Assembly: GCA_028287225.1 (NCBI GenBank)
Contig: JAQBPZ010000386.1
Coordinates: 1-12,172 of the forward strand
DNA from: Gemmatimonadota bacterium
GTDB taxonomy: Bacteria; Gemmatimonadota; Gemmatimonadetes; Gemmatimonadales; Gemmatimonadaceae
DNA length: 12,172 bases
Direction: 5' to 3'
Made by a program: the position numbers and the translations under genes. Positions 4,779-12,172 of the stretch are shown here, piece after piece. Under the pieces are notes generated by a model. The model was given only the letters and a program-made list of their open reading frames with translations. It ran no database searches and had not been told where the DNA came from. Each line of letters begins with the position of its first letter. Position 1 is the first letter of the stretch.

Positions 4779-5330
4779 ATGCCCCTCGCGCCATTGCCTC
4801 CGCGGATCACGAAGCCGCTCGTGGCGGTCCTCCTTGCCCTGATGCTCGTCGGTGGGGCGGCGATGCTCATCCGCGGACCGGCACACCACTACGCCGTCAC
4901 GTGCACGAAAGCGCAGCAGATCCAGTGCGTAGTCGAGCGCGCAACGTCCAGCGGCATTGAAAGCCGGCCGCTTGTGCTCGGGCCGGACGCCGCCGCCGCC
5001 GTCCGGATCGCGACTCGGCGCCGAGGACCTGCCCGCGTGTTCCTGTATCTGCACTCCGGGTCGCGAGACGTCTTCGCGGCCGAGTTCGAGGGGAGCACCG
5101 CCGACGCCGATGCCGAGGCGGCCGCCGCGGCGCTCACCCGGGTATTTGCGTCCGAGGGTCCGGCCACAGCCAGGGTCGAGGCGCAGCCACCCGCCTACCT
5201 GCGCTGGCTCGCGTGGGGCATCCTGGGTGTCATGGCATTGCTGGTGTTCGCCGTCTATCGGAAGCTCTTCATGCCGGAGGGTCGGCCCGACAGTTCGTCC
5301 GAGCCGCCGCCGCTGGGCGGTGTGGCGTAA
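4779..5330 (+). CDS. Membrane protein with a periplasmic middle domain, unknown function
   Basis: The 183-residue product begins at ATG 4779. Residues 13-31 (PLVAVLLALMLVGGAAML) form an N-terminal membrane anchor and 143-160 (WLAWGILGVMALLVFAVY) a second span, followed by a short Ser/Pro-rich tail. The region between (about 35-140) is soluble with beta-strand character (RVFLYLHSGSRDVFAAEF) and an Ala-rich helix (DADAEAAAAALTRVF). Cys42 and Cys50 could form a disulfide if the loop faces the periplasm. I do not recognise the family. No Shine-Dalgarno match is obvious. Coding confidence comes from the membrane pattern and G/C-rich third positions. Confidence 0.7.
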   Translation: MPLAPLPPRITKPLVAVLLALMLVGGAAMLIRGPAHHYAVTCTKAQQIQCVVERATSSGIESRPLVLGPDAAAAVRIATRRRGPARVFLYLHSGSRDVFAAEFEGSTADADAEAAAAALTRVFASEGPATARVEAQPPAYLRWLAWGILGVMALLVFAVYRKLFMPEGRPDSSSEPPPLGGVA

Positions 5331-5416
5331 CTTGTGTGTGAGGCCGCGCCGTCGTTCGCGATCAGCCGGCCACAACGTCCGTTGTCGGAACACTTCGGAA
5401 GAGATTCCATCTCGCC

Positions 5417-5692
5417 ATGAGCACGCCGTTTCTTCAACCAGGCGCCGCCTGTCGTCGTTCGCGCCTGCCAGCATGGCTGCGCCTCGCGATCACCTTCGCC
5501 GTGCTGTTCGCCCTCAAGTACGCGCTGCCGGTGGCCGGCGTGCCTCCCGCCCTTCGGGTCCTCATCCTGCTCGTCGTGGCCACCGGCCTCGCGTGGCATT
5601 TCTGGTGGAACTGCAGCCCGGATCGTCGCGGCGTGCTCGTCCTGGTCAGCGTCCTCTGGCTCGCGGGCCTGGTCAAGGTGTTCCGGCTCTAG
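5417..5692 (+). CDS. Small membrane protein, about three spans, unknown function
   Basis: The 91-residue product starts at ATG 5417. After a basic N-terminus (RRSRLPAWLR) come hydrophobic segments at about 23-40 (LAITFAVLFALKYALPV), 45-63 (ALRVLILLVVATGLAWHF) and 71-88 (GVLVLVSVLWLAGLVKVF). The positive-inside pattern puts the N-terminus in the cytoplasm. Nothing catalytic is visible and no family is recognised. It follows the preceding membrane-protein gene by 86 bases on the same strand and could be co-transcribed with it. Confidence 0.65.
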   Translation: MSTPFLQPGAACRRSRLPAWLRLAITFAVLFALKYALPVAGVPPALRVLILLVVATGLAWHFWWNCSPDRRGVLVLVSVLWLAGLVKVFRL

Positions 5693-5771
5693 CACCGTCG
5701 ACGCCGCGATCCCACGAGCGGCGCGAGGTCGGGGCATCGCCGGTCCGACCCCGGTCCCATACATTCGGACG

Positions 5772-6182
5772 ATGACGACCTCACCGACTGGCGCCGTGTC
5801 CGGCGCCCCGCGTGCGTGGCTGCGCCTCGAAGGCGTGGCCGTGCTGGCACTCGCGACGCTGCTCTACGCGCGCGGCGGCCACTCCTGGCTGCTCTTCGCG
5901 GCGCTGTTCCTGGTGCCGGACCTGAGCTTCGCGGCCTACCTGGCCGGGCCGCGCGCAGGTGCCTTGGTGTACAACGCGGCCCACAGCTACGTCGGGCCGG
6001 CGCTCGCGGCGGGCGCCGCGCTGCTCACCGGTCGACCGATGGCGGTGGCGCTGATCTGGGCGGCGCACATCGGCGTCGACCGCGCGCTCGGATACGGGTT
6101 GAAGTACGAGCGCGGGTTCTCCGACACCCACCTCGGCCTCCTGCGGAGCGGGAGCGCGCGCGCGGCCGCACCCGCGGGCTGA
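5772..6182 (+). CDS. DUF4260 family membrane protein
   Basis: The 136-residue product matches what I know of DUF4260 in order: LRLEGVAVLALATLLYA (residues about 17-33), a second span with LFAALFLVPDLSFAAYLAGP (about 41-60), YNAAHSYVGPALA (about 67-79), and the C-terminal signature IWAAHIGVDRALGYGLKY followed by FSDTHLG. The conserved NAAHSY, AHIGVDR and DTHLG residues are all present, so the protein appears complete. It is an integral membrane protein of unknown function. The ATG at 5772 gives the family-typical short N-terminal tail. It is followed after 90 bases by an SRPBCC gene. Confidence 0.85.
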   Translation: MTTSPTGAVSGAPRAWLRLEGVAVLALATLLYARGGHSWLLFAALFLVPDLSFAAYLAGPRAGALVYNAAHSYVGPALAAGAALLTGRPMAVALIWAAHIGVDRALGYGLKYERGFSDTHLGLLRSGSARAAAPAG

Positions 6183-6272
6183 CGAATCGCGGAAGACGAC
6201 GGCGCTCCGCACCGCCGTGGGCAGCGAGTACGCCGTCGTCGCCGAGCTCGGCCTACCTCCACATCCCGATCG

Positions 6273-6737
6273 ATGCGCCGCACTGAAGTTCGCCGAGTGA
6301 TTCACGCCGGCCGCGCACGGCTCTATCAGGCACTGCTCGACCCCGCCCTGCTCGCGCAGTGGAAGGTGCCGCACGGGATGACGCTCACCGTCCACGAGTT
6401 CGAGCCCCGCGAGGGGGGCCGGCTGCGGATCTCGCTCGCCTACGACGACCACGCCCCGGCCGGGAAGACCTCCGCGCACACGGACACGTATCGCGGGCGG
6501 TTCGTGCGGCTGATCCCGGATGAACTGATCGTCGAGGAAGACGAGTTCGAGACCACGGACCCGGCCGTCGCCGGCGCCATGACCATCACCATCCGGTTGC
6601 TCGATTGCCCCGGGGGCACCGAGCTCGTGGCCAGCCATGAGCCCGTGCCTCCCGGCGTCTCGCTCGCCGACAACGAACGCGGATGGAACATGGCCCTCGA
6701 CAAGCTGTCCGCGCTGGTGGAGCGCGACGAGCCCTGA
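6273..6737 (+). CDS. SRPBCC (START/AHSA1-type) family protein
   Basis: The 154-residue product has the AHSA1-like layout: an opening strand and helix (VRRVIHAGRARLYQALLDPA), then LLAQWKVPHGMTLTVHEFEPREGG, paired strands (GRFVRLIPDELIVEEDEFET, TITIRLLDCPGGTELVASHE), and a closing helix (NERGWNMALDKLSALVE). This fold forms a deep hydrophobic ligand pocket. Members bind lipids or polyketides or act with Hsp90 (Aha1); the ligand cannot be read from sequence. The start at ATG 6273 gives the normal family N-terminus. The next gene (RibD_C-like) starts 107 bases on; such small enzyme-like genes are often clustered in soil bacteria without being one pathway. Confidence 0.85.
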   Translation: MRRTEVRRVIHAGRARLYQALLDPALLAQWKVPHGMTLTVHEFEPREGGRLRISLAYDDHAPAGKTSAHTDTYRGRFVRLIPDELIVEEDEFETTDPAVAGAMTITIRLLDCPGGTELVASHEPVPPGVSLADNERGWNMALDKLSALVERDEP

Positions 6738-6844
6738 CGCTGACGAGCGCTTGATTGGTGCGGCTCCGCCCGCGTTCCTTTCGGGATTCCTCCGCAGCAT
6801 CGCTTCGACGTCGGGTGGCTGGCTCACCCCATCACGACAGACAC

Positions 6845-7384
6845 ATGCGACCAGTCCGATACAACGTGGCGGCGAGCCTGGACGGCTTCATCGCCGACAA
6901 GCAGGGCGGGTATGACTGGATCCCGCTCGACCCGACGGTCGACTTCGGGGCGCTCTTCGCCCGGGTGGACACCGTGCTCCTCGGCCGGCACAGCTACGAG
7001 CTGGTCCTGCGGGACCCGAGCGCGGCGTCCGCCTGGCCCGCCGGGTCTCGCATATACGTCTTCTCGCGCACGCTCGACGCTGCCGACCATCCATCCGTCA
7101 CCGTCGTGCGCGACGACGCGGCCGGTGTCGTGGCCGCGCTCCGGGCGGAGCCGGGCACCGGGGACATCTGGCTCTATGGCGGAGGCGCCCTCTTCGGCTC
7201 CCTGCTCGCCGCCGGCCAGGTGGACGCAGTCGAGGTGACGGTGGTGCCCGTGCTGCTCGGCGAGGGCGTTCCCCTCGTGCCGGCCGGCGTCCCGCGGGCG
7301 ACCCTCGCCCTGACGCATTCGCACGTGTATCCGTCCGGCATGGTCGGGCTGCACTACGCCGTGCCGGGTGCCCGCGCCACCTGA
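6845..7384 (+). CDS. Dihydrofolate reductase / RibD C-terminal domain family protein
   Basis: RibD_C-type proteins share the dihydrofolate-reductase fold and bind NADPH. This 179-residue protein has the family landmarks: VRYNVAASLDGFIADKQGG (residues about 4-22), VDTVLLGRHSYELVL, the IYVFSRTL segment, the WLYGGGALFGSLL nucleotide-binding loop (around 106-118), and VTVVPVLLGEGVPLVP near the end. I chose ATG 6845 because MRPVRYNVAASLDGFIA is the family start; the open frame continues upstream to 6755, but that part is Ser/Arg-rich and unlike the family. It stands alone, without RibD deaminase or other riboflavin genes nearby, so it is probably an uncharacterised reductase rather than a folate or flavin pathway enzyme. 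Confidence 0.86.
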   Translation: MRPVRYNVAASLDGFIADKQGGYDWIPLDPTVDFGALFARVDTVLLGRHSYELVLRDPSAASAWPAGSRIYVFSRTLDAADHPSVTVVRDDAAGVVAALRAEPGTGDIWLYGGGALFGSLLAAGQVDAVEVTVVPVLLGEGVPLVPAGVPRATLALTHSHVYPSGMVGLHYAVPGARAT

Positions 7385-7500
7385 CGACGCACGACACCGC
7401 GAGAGGACCGGGGACAGCGCTTAACTTTCATCGGCGCAGCGCGTTCCGCAGCACAGGCGTCGCCGGCTGGCGCCTCGACCAGGACTTCTCCCATCTCAGC

Positions 7501-9111
7501 GTGACCCTCCTCTCCGTCTCCAACGTCGGCATCTCCTTCGGCGCGACCGAGCTTTTCAAGAACATCACCTTCACCGTCGCCGAGGGCGAGCGGTGGGGGA
7601 TCATCGGACGCAACGGCGCTGGCAAGACGTCGATCTTCAAGGTCATCACGGGCGACCTCCAGCCCACGGTGGGAAGCGTCGCGCGCAAGCCGGGCCTGCG
7701 GCACGCGCTGCTCGACCAGCACCGGGCCTTCGAGGGCGCCACCACGGTGTGGGAGGCCGGCGCCGCGGCGTGGCGCGAGGTCATGGCCCTCGAGCAGCGC
7801 ATCGCCGAACAGGCGATCGAGCTCGGCGAGCTCGGCGAGCGCGTGACCGACGAGTTCCTGGAGAAGTTCGGGCACGACCAGGAACGGTTCGCGGATCTGG
7901 GCGGCTACATCTACCACGCCCGGGTGGACGCGGTGCTCCAGGGACTCGGCTTCGATGCCGAGGAATCCCGGACGCGGCTCGTGTCGTCGCTCTCGGGTGG
8001 CGAGCGGGGACGCGTGGGCCTGGCGGCGCAGCTCATCGCGCCCGCCGACCTGCTCCTGCTCGACGAGCCCACCAACCATCTGGACCTCGACACGACGACC
8101 TGGCTCCAGGACTGGCTCAAGGACGCCGACGAGACGGTGATCGTCGTCTCGCACGATCGCGCGTTCCTCGATGCCATCTGCACGAACATCCTGCACGTGG
8201 AGGCGCGCACGAGCGAGTCGTACAAGGGCAACTACAGCCAGTTCGTGCCGCAGCGGGCCGAGCGCCGGCTCACGCGCGAGCGCGAGATGGAGAAGCAGCG
8301 GGCGTACGTGAAGAAGGAGGAGGAGTACATCCGGCGCAACATCGCGGGCGTCAACTCCTTCCAGGCGAAGGGAAAGCGCAAGCGGCTCGAGCGGCTGCCG
8401 CGCCTCGCGCCCCCACCAGGCGATCCGGCGGCCATGACGCTTTCCTTCGAGCCGGCCGAGCGCGGCGGCGACCAGGTGATCGCGATCGAGGCGCTGCGCG
8501 TGGAGGTGCCGGGCCGGGTGCTCGTGGACGACTTCACCTCGGTGCTGCGACGCAACGACTTCGTCGCGCTCGTGGGCCCCAACGGCGCCGGCAAGTCGTC
8601 GTTCATCTCCACGCTGCTCGGCGACCGCGCTCCCGCGTCGGGCAAGGCGAGGATCGGTGGCTCCATCACGCCGGCGTGGTTCCGGCAGGACCTGTCCGAC
8701 CTTCCGCTCCGCATGTCGATGTTCGACGCGATCCAGGAGCAGCGGCCGCTCTGGAACCGGGGACAGGTGCAGAACCATCTCGGCGCCTTCGGCTTCACCG
8801 GCGAGGAGGTCTTTCGCGAGATCGGCACGCTCAGTGGCGGCGAGCGCGCACGGATGGCGCTCGCGCGCATGACGCTCTCGCGCGCCAACCTCCTGGTGCT
8901 CGACGAGCCGACGAACCACCTCGACGTGGAGAACATCGAGGTGCTCGAGGACGCGCTCGACGAGTACGACGGCACGGTGCTCCTGGTGAGCCACGACCGG
9001 GCCTTCCTGCGCGAGGTGGCGACGCGCGTGTGGTGGTTCGACGGAACACGCCTCGTCGACTTCGATGGCCCCTTCACCGAGTGGGAAGAGGATCGCGCAC
9101 GTCGCGCGTGA
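7501..9111 (+). CDS. ABC-F family ATPase (ribosome-associated type)
   Basis: The 536-residue protein is complete, with two ABC domains in one chain and no membrane spans. Domain 1: Walker A GRNGAGKT (36-43), signature LSGGE (164-168), Walker B LLLLDEP (184-190), switch His218 (SHDRAFL). Domain 2: GPNGAGKS (359-366), LSGGE (444-448), LLVLDEP (464-470), His498. Between them (about 245-305) is the basic, helical linker (RREREMEKQR-like, KKEEEYIRRN, KGKRKRLERL) by which ABC-F proteins such as EttA, Uup and the antibiotic-resistance factors reach into the ribosome. The family acts on stalled or initiating ribosomes. All catalytic residues are present. No extended C-terminal coiled coil follows, so it is not a full-length Uup. 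The start is GTG 7501; TLLSVSNVGISFG is the usual N-terminus. Resistance and housekeeping members cannot be separated from sequence alone. Confidence 0.95.
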   Translation: MTLLSVSNVGISFGATELFKNITFTVAEGERWGIIGRNGAGKTSIFKVITGDLQPTVGSVARKPGLRHALLDQHRAFEGATTVWEAGAAAWREVMALEQRIAEQAIELGELGERVTDEFLEKFGHDQERFADLGGYIYHARVDAVLQGLGFDAEESRTRLVSSLSGGERGRVGLAAQLIAPADLLLLDEPTNHLDLDTTTWLQDWLKDADETVIVVSHDRAFLDAICTNILHVEARTSESYKGNYSQFVPQRAERRLTREREMEKQRAYVKKEEEYIRRNIAGVNSFQAKGKRKRLERLPRLAPPPGDPAAMTLSFEPAERGGDQVIAIEALRVEVPGRVLVDDFTSVLRRNDFVALVGPNGAGKSSFISTLLGDRAPASGKARIGGSITPAWFRQDLSDLPLRMSMFDAIQEQRPLWNRGQVQNHLGAFGFTGEEVFREIGTLSGGERARMALARMTLSRANLLVLDEPTNHLDVENIEVLEDALDEYDGTVLLVSHDRAFLREVATRVWWFDGTRLVDFDGPFTEWEEDRARRA

Positions 9112-9144
9112 TCAGGCACGGCCGCGCTGCCTCAAGCTGGTGAA

Positions 9145-9400
9145 GTCAACTGCTTCAACGCAGAGGGCGCAGAGGGGAACAGCGAGGGCGCAGAGGAAAA
9201 GAGAGGAAGCGGAAGGCTGCTCGGCGCACCCCCAACACTTCCTCTGTGTCCTCTGCGCCCTCTGTGGTAAAACGCTGTTGAAGAGCATTTTACCACAGAG
9301 GACACGGAGGACACAGAGGGAACGCCCGAGCGGCAGTTCCTCTGCGCCCTCGCCGTTCCCTCGCCGTTCCCTCGGCGCCCTCTGCGTTGAAGCAGTTGAC
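9145..9400. repeat. 256-bp nested inverted repeat built from CAGAGG units
   Basis: The outermost 26 bases at 9145-9170 are the exact reverse complement of 9375-9400 (GTCAACTGCTTCAACGC... / ...GTTGAAGCAGTTGAC). Both arms are filled with CAGAGG/CCTCTG units. An inner exact 14-bp pair, 9259-9272 (CCTCTGTGGTAAAA) and 9288-9301, surrounds a 15-base loop, and a further 13-bp pair flanks it (9241-9253 with the segment ending near 9319). Outside the ends, TGAA and TCA continue the symmetry imperfectly; I see no target-site duplication. It has no coding capacity and fills the 424-base gap between the ABC-F and VOC genes. Similar CAGAGG-rich repeats occur between genes of some soil bacteria. Roles as a terminator, structured RNA or miniature mobile element are open. 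The rest of the gap (9401-9535) holds nothing evident. Confidence 0.85.
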
Positions 9401-9535
9401 TCATCAGGTCGAGGCAGCGCGCACCCTGGGCTGGTCACGCGGGATGCTGGCGCGTCAGGGCGGGTGGCCCGCATGTTTCGCGGGCCGACCCTGGCCGAGG
9501 CTCGACGCGGGTCCCGCATGAACAGGAGAGCATCG

Positions 9536-9940
9536 ATGGCGAAGGTGACCGGAGTCGGCGGCGTGTTCTTCAAGAGCACGGGCGACAACGCCGTGCTTGC
9601 GGCGTGGTATCAGAGGCACCTCGGCATGCCGCTGGAGGACTTCGGCGGCGCCGTCCTCCGATGGCCGAACGACGTGGCCGAGGACCGCGGCCTCACCGTG
9701 TGGCATGTCGCGGAAAAGGACAGCAAGTGGTTCAGCCCGAGCACGTCGTCGTTCATGATCAACTACCGCGTGGACGACCTCGGCGAGCTCGTGGAGCAGC
9801 TGCGAGCGGGTGGCGTGGAGGTCATCCAGGGCCCCGAATCGCACGAGAACGGCAAGTTCGCGTGGGTCATGGACCCGGATGGGAACAAGATCGAGCTCTG
9901 GGAGCCAAAGTTGTGGGACGACAGGAACAAGGATGCCTGA
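9536..9940 (+). CDS. VOC (glyoxalase/bleomycin-resistance) family protein
   Basis: The 134-residue protein has the two beta-alpha-beta3 modules of the VOC fold. Module 1 runs from VTGVGGVFFKSTGDNAVLAA through WYQRHLGMPLEDFGGAVLRW. Module 2 runs from FMINYRVDDLGELVEQLRAG to the family signature FAWVMDPDGNKIELWEP at about 109-123, with Glu120 in the usual metal-ligand position. ATG 9536 follows AACAGGAGAG (9521-9530), a strong ribosome site; open sequence upstream in the same frame is repeat-derived and not part of the protein. VOC proteins act on or bind varied small molecules, and the substrate is not predictable. A second VOC gene starts 39 bases after its stop, so the two are probably one operon. 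Confidence 0.88.
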   Translation: MAKVTGVGGVFFKSTGDNAVLAAWYQRHLGMPLEDFGGAVLRWPNDVAEDRGLTVWHVAEKDSKWFSPSTSSFMINYRVDDLGELVEQLRAGGVEVIQGPESHENGKFAWVMDPDGNKIELWEPKLWDDRNKDA

Positions 9941-9979
9941 CGTGATCGCAGCCGCCACGAGAATGGAGGAAGACCTGGC

Positions 9980-10324
9980 ATGAAGGTCCAGTACCTGGAG
10001 ATCGTCGCCTCGGACGTGGATGCCGTGTGCGCCGCCTGTGCCGCGGCGCACGGGGTCACCTTCGGCACCGCCGATCCGTTCCTTGGCGGGGCGCGGACGA
10101 CGACGCTGCCGGACGGAAGCAGCATCGGCGTGCGCGGGCCCCTGCGTGATACGGAAGCGCCCGTGGTTCGGCCCTACTGGCTCGTCGACGACATCGAAGC
10201 GGCGCTGGCGGCGGCAACGAGGGCGGGAGCGTTCGTCGCGCATCCCCCGATGGCGATTCCCGGAAAGGGGACGTTCGCCATCTACATCCAGGGCGGCGTG
10301 GAGCAGGGACTGTGGCAGCTGTGA
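9980..10324 (+). CDS. Second, shorter VOC family protein
   Basis: The 114-residue product starts at ATG 9980 behind a good ribosome site (GGAGGAAG, about 9965-9972). It opens KVQYLEIVASDVDAVCAACA, contains the module 2 pattern RPYWLVDDIEAALAAATRAG, and ends GKGTFAIYIQGGVEQGLWQL, all typical of VOC proteins of the small, predicted-lactoylglutathione-lyase type. The C-terminal E-x-G-L-W motif replaces the D-P-x-G-x-x-E of its neighbour, so the two are distant relatives, not a recent duplication. The order and spacing suggest co-transcription with the preceding VOC gene, perhaps as partner subunits; that is inference. Confidence 0.82.
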   Translation: MKVQYLEIVASDVDAVCAACAAAHGVTFGTADPFLGGARTTTLPDGSSIGVRGPLRDTEAPVVRPYWLVDDIEAALAAATRAGAFVAHPPMAIPGKGTFAIYIQGGVEQGLWQL

Positions 10325-10426
10325 TGGGCCGGTGCTTCCACCACGGCACCCGGGCGGAGCCGAAGCCGGACGACAGGACCACTCCCCGGAGGCGATGAAC
10401 GACGACACGTGAGGCTGGAGCGCATC

Positions 10427-10444
10427 GACGACTGATCGGTCGTC
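10427..10444 (+). terminator. Small hairpin between the VOC pair and the secreted-protein gene
   Basis: GACGAC (10427-10432) and GTCGTC (10439-10444) are exact complements around TGATCG. It is the only clear symmetry in the 161-base gap after the VOC genes. It has no T-run. It could be a weak terminator or an operator for the gene at 10486. Confidence 0.3.
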
Positions 10445-10485
10445 CCTCGGATCACGACATCCCATCATTCCGAACGGAGAGAACG

Positions 10486-11385
10486 ATGACGTATCGGCAT
10501 TCGGCTTCGGTCCTTCTCGTCGTTGCTCTCGCCACGACGGCGCACGCCCAATCCAGTCGGCCGACGCTGCCGGGCATCACCTTCGTCATCGACTCCGGAC
10601 GAGAGGCGCCACCGCCGCCGCAGGTCGTCAGTCAGTTCGGGATGCCTCCGGAGCTGATTACCCAGCTCGCTGGCACGGTTGCGTTTGCCGGCGGGCGCGG
10701 GCGGCTCGACGTCACCGCGATCGCTCGTCGCACGCCGACGATTCGCGTCGAGGGCATCGTGCTCGCGGCGCCACTCGCCCGGGCGGGCGACTACTACCTC
10801 TTCGACAGCACGGGCTTTGCGCTTGTGCGGCCGGAAACGCGGACGTTTTCGTCGTTCCAGATCGCCGACGACCGCTTCAACTTCGAGGGTCGCCGCGACG
10901 GATGGCCCGCCTGGTTCCCGTTCAAGCGGACCGCGGTCGACACCCTCGGCAGCCGCACGCCGGTGACGGTGCTCCGGCAGCACGGCGCCTACCCCGTGTA
11001 CTGGCACGCCGACGTCCCGGGCCGCGCGCTGGCGCGCGGACGGTTCACGATCGTCGACGCGCGGCCTGGCGAGCTTGCCGCGGTCCGGTGGTTCGCCGCG
11101 ACGCGAGCGCTCGCCGCGCTGATGACGACGGGTGACACGTTCGGCGGTGCGACCCCGACCGTCACCGCACTCGGACTCTGGGCGGAGCCCGTGGACACCG
11201 TGCCCCCCACCGCCATCATCGAGGTGCGCCCCTTCACGCGCCTCCAACGCGGAGCGGTGAGCACCGAGCGGCTCATGGTGCCTTCGGGCTATGCCGAAGC
11301 ACCGTGGCCAGGCTACGAGCGCGTGCAGCAGGTATTCCCGACGAGCGCCGACAGCGGTGCACACTGGAAGCGGCCGCCTGGATGA
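10486..11385 (+). CDS. Secreted protein of unknown function
   Basis: The 299-residue protein has a classical signal peptide: HSASVLLVVALATTAHA, with likely cleavage after Ala21 (A-H-A before QSS). ATG 10486 follows ACGGAGAG (about 10474-10481), a good ribosome site. The mature part is beta-rich, with recurring short strands such as RLDVTAIARRTPTIRVEGIV, GDYYLFDSTGFALVRPE and TFSSFQIADDRFNFEGR, and no cysteine, lipobox or enzyme motif that I can see. The composition suggests a periplasmic or exported soluble protein of about 30 kDa. I do not recognise the family. It has room for its own promoter in the 161-base gap upstream. Confidence 0.8.
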   Translation: MTYRHSASVLLVVALATTAHAQSSRPTLPGITFVIDSGREAPPPPQVVSQFGMPPELITQLAGTVAFAGGRGRLDVTAIARRTPTIRVEGIVLAAPLARAGDYYLFDSTGFALVRPETRTFSSFQIADDRFNFEGRRDGWPAWFPFKRTAVDTLGSRTPVTVLRQHGAYPVYWHADVPGRALARGRFTIVDARPGELAAVRWFAATRALAALMTTGDTFGGATPTVTALGLWAEPVDTVPPTAIIEVRPFTRLQRGAVSTERLMVPSGYAEAPWPGYERVQQVFPTSADSGAHWKRPPG

Positions 11386-11461
11386 GTCAGTGGCGCCGAG
11401 GCACGCAGGCAGTTGTGCCCCTCGCGGCATCGCGGCATGTTCGGCGTGAAGCGCGGCGCGC

Positions 11462-11815
11462 ATGATCAGCGGCCTGGCCTTTCACCCACACGACCATCCG
11501 ATGAAGGCTGACGATCTGGAAGCAGAGTTCGCGGGGCGCGCCGTGCCCGACAGCGGCGGCCTGCTCCTGCTCCGCGCGACGGATGCGCTGGCGCTCGTGA
11601 GTCGCGCATCCGACGAAGGCGTGCCGGTGCTCGGCGTGGACGGCTACGCGAAGCAGGGTGCCGACGCCCTGCCCGACGACATCGCCGACTACGCTGCCAG
11701 CGTCGCGCAGGGCCACGGGTGCTGGCAGCAGGCCGAGGCCTTCATCAGGGAGCGCGGCAGGCGCGACATGTTGTTCGAGGTCACGCTCGGAGACGACCCC
11801 GTCCAGATCGTCTGA
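11462..11815 (+). CDS. Small hypothetical protein
   Basis: The frame from ATG 11462 gives 117 residues; a second in-frame ATG near 11501 (MKADDLEAEFAGRAVPD) is an equally good start and would give 104. The text is protein-like, with alternating strand and helix (GGLLLLRATDALALVSRASD, GVPVLGVDGYAKQ, DDIADYAASVAQ, WQQAEAFIRERGRRDMLFEV). No membrane span, signal or known motif is visible. The layout resembles a small alpha/beta fold with an acidic surface. It stands alone between the secreted protein and a GlcG-like gene. The function is unknown. Confidence 0.65.
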   Translation: MISGLAFHPHDHPMKADDLEAEFAGRAVPDSGGLLLLRATDALALVSRASDEGVPVLGVDGYAKQGADALPDDIADYAASVAQGHGCWQQAEAFIRERGRRDMLFEVTLGDDPVQIV

Positions 11816-11922
11816 CGCGGCGTTGCGGCAACGAGCGAGTCTCGGCGTGGCCCGGCGCGGGCGCGCCATTTGCGACCGGCACGTCGGCTCACCCTCGTCA
11901 TCTCCCAGCCGGAGCACGTCCC

Positions 11923-12172
11923 ATGATCACGCTCGAGGTCGCCCGCCGCATCATCGCCGCCGCAGAGAAGAAGGCCGAGCAGGTCGGCCAGCCGATGAAC
12001 ATCGCCGTGGTCGACAGCGGCGGGAATCTCGTGGCGCATGTGCGGATGGACGGCGCGTGGATCGGCAGCGTCGACATCTCCATCAAGAAGGCATGGACAG
12101 CACGCGCCTTCGACCTGCCAACCGCCGAGCTCGCGAAGAACAGCCAGTCGGGCGGGCAGTTCTTCGGGATCC
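11923..12172 (+). CDS. GlcG/HbpS (DUF336) family protein, 3' end cut by window
   Basis: The first 83 residues are visible from ATG 11923. They carry the hallmark of the family that includes heme-binding HbpS of Streptomyces and GlcG: LEVARRIIAAAEKKAEQVGQ, then MNIAVVDSGGNLVAHVRMDG, SVDISIKKAWTARAF and DLPTAELA. Family members are about 130-165 residues, so roughly half is present. They bind heme or small cofactors in some cases, but most are uncharacterised; they often sit beside redox or catabolic genes, which cannot be checked here. The frame is open to the last base. Confidence 0.88.
   Translation, partial: MITLEVARRIIAAAEKKAEQVGQPMNIAVVDSGGNLVAHVRMDGAWIGSVDISIKKAWTARAFDLPTAELAKNSQSGGQFFGI

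Noticed and set aside
6734..6754. CCCTGACGCTGACGAGCGC after the SRPBCC gene resembling an attC left half
   Set aside because: No R' end follows and no stem partner is present; the similarity is short and in GC-rich text.
7420..7480. GCTTAAC and AGGCGTCGCC near 7420-7470 as another attC
   Set aside because: The left end fits R'' but there is no matching R' end and no pairing inner stem.
7354..8994. Minus-strand frame of 546 codons opposite the ABC-F gene
   Set aside because: Its sequence mirrors the Walker and signature codons of the ABC-F protein and has no family resemblance of its own.
7593..9143. Second plus-strand frame of 516 codons within the ABC-F gene
   Set aside because: Arg/Gly/Ala-rich and motif-free; it is an out-of-frame reading of ABC-F.
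9145..9400. CRISPR array
   Set aside because: The repeated CAGAGG words are short, in both orientations and without regular spacers or cas genes; the structure is an inverted repeat.
12167..12172. Window ends in GGATCC (BamHI), suggesting a cloning boundary
   Set aside because: The left end has no such site and another GGATCC occurs inside the window near 982, so it may be chance.

Overview
The window is GC-rich (third codon positions are mostly G or C) and every gene I accept lies on the + strand. Gene content and style suggest a soil or sediment bacterium with a high-GC genome, for example Acidobacteriota, Gemmatimonadota or a relative. No phylogenetic marker is present, so this is only a guess. 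The CAGAGG-rich inverted repeat at 9145-9400 resembles intergenic repeats I associate with such environmental genomes.

Left third (1 to about 3340): an integron gene-cassette array whose integrase is not in view. Five attC-like recombination sites (402-494, 827-922, 1559-1594, 1921-2014, 3271-3335) share R''-type left ends (YYTRAC), R'-type right ends (GTYNRRN) and, in three of them, a related inner segment around GACGnGCGnATTTGC. They separate small promoter-poor genes that all point the same way. These are: a 5'-truncated conserved protein with a possible PD-(D/E)XK core; a zinc-ribbon protein; a BrnT/BrnA toxin-antitoxin pair with its own palindromic operator and a frameshifted toxin; a 93-residue membrane protein; and a large cassette with a decayed ORF, a DinB-fold protein and the stump of a VOC gene. 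The site orientation puts any integrase and attI to the left of the window.

Boundary (3340-4530): an Ada-type zinc-domain protein follows the last attC, then about 345 bases with no convincing gene, then a polytopic membrane protein closed by a strong hairpin. I cannot decide whether the Ada-like gene is the last cassette (its attC lost) or the first resident gene.

Right two thirds (4779-12172): a co-directional run of small accessory genes that looks like ordinary chromosome. It holds two unknown membrane proteins, a DUF4260 membrane protein, an SRPBCC/AHSA1 protein, a RibD_C/dihydrofolate-reductase-like protein, a complete ABC-F ATPase, a 256-bp nested inverted repeat, two tandem VOC proteins, a secreted protein of unknown function, a small unknown protein, and the start of a GlcG/HbpS (DUF336) protein cut by the window end.

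The genes do not form a single pathway. The coherent system is the cassette array, with a toxin-antitoxin module that may once have stabilised it. Signs of decay (brnT frameshift, a 36-nt attC, a truncated VOC gene, an open frame running across an attC) suggest an old array without recent integrase activity.
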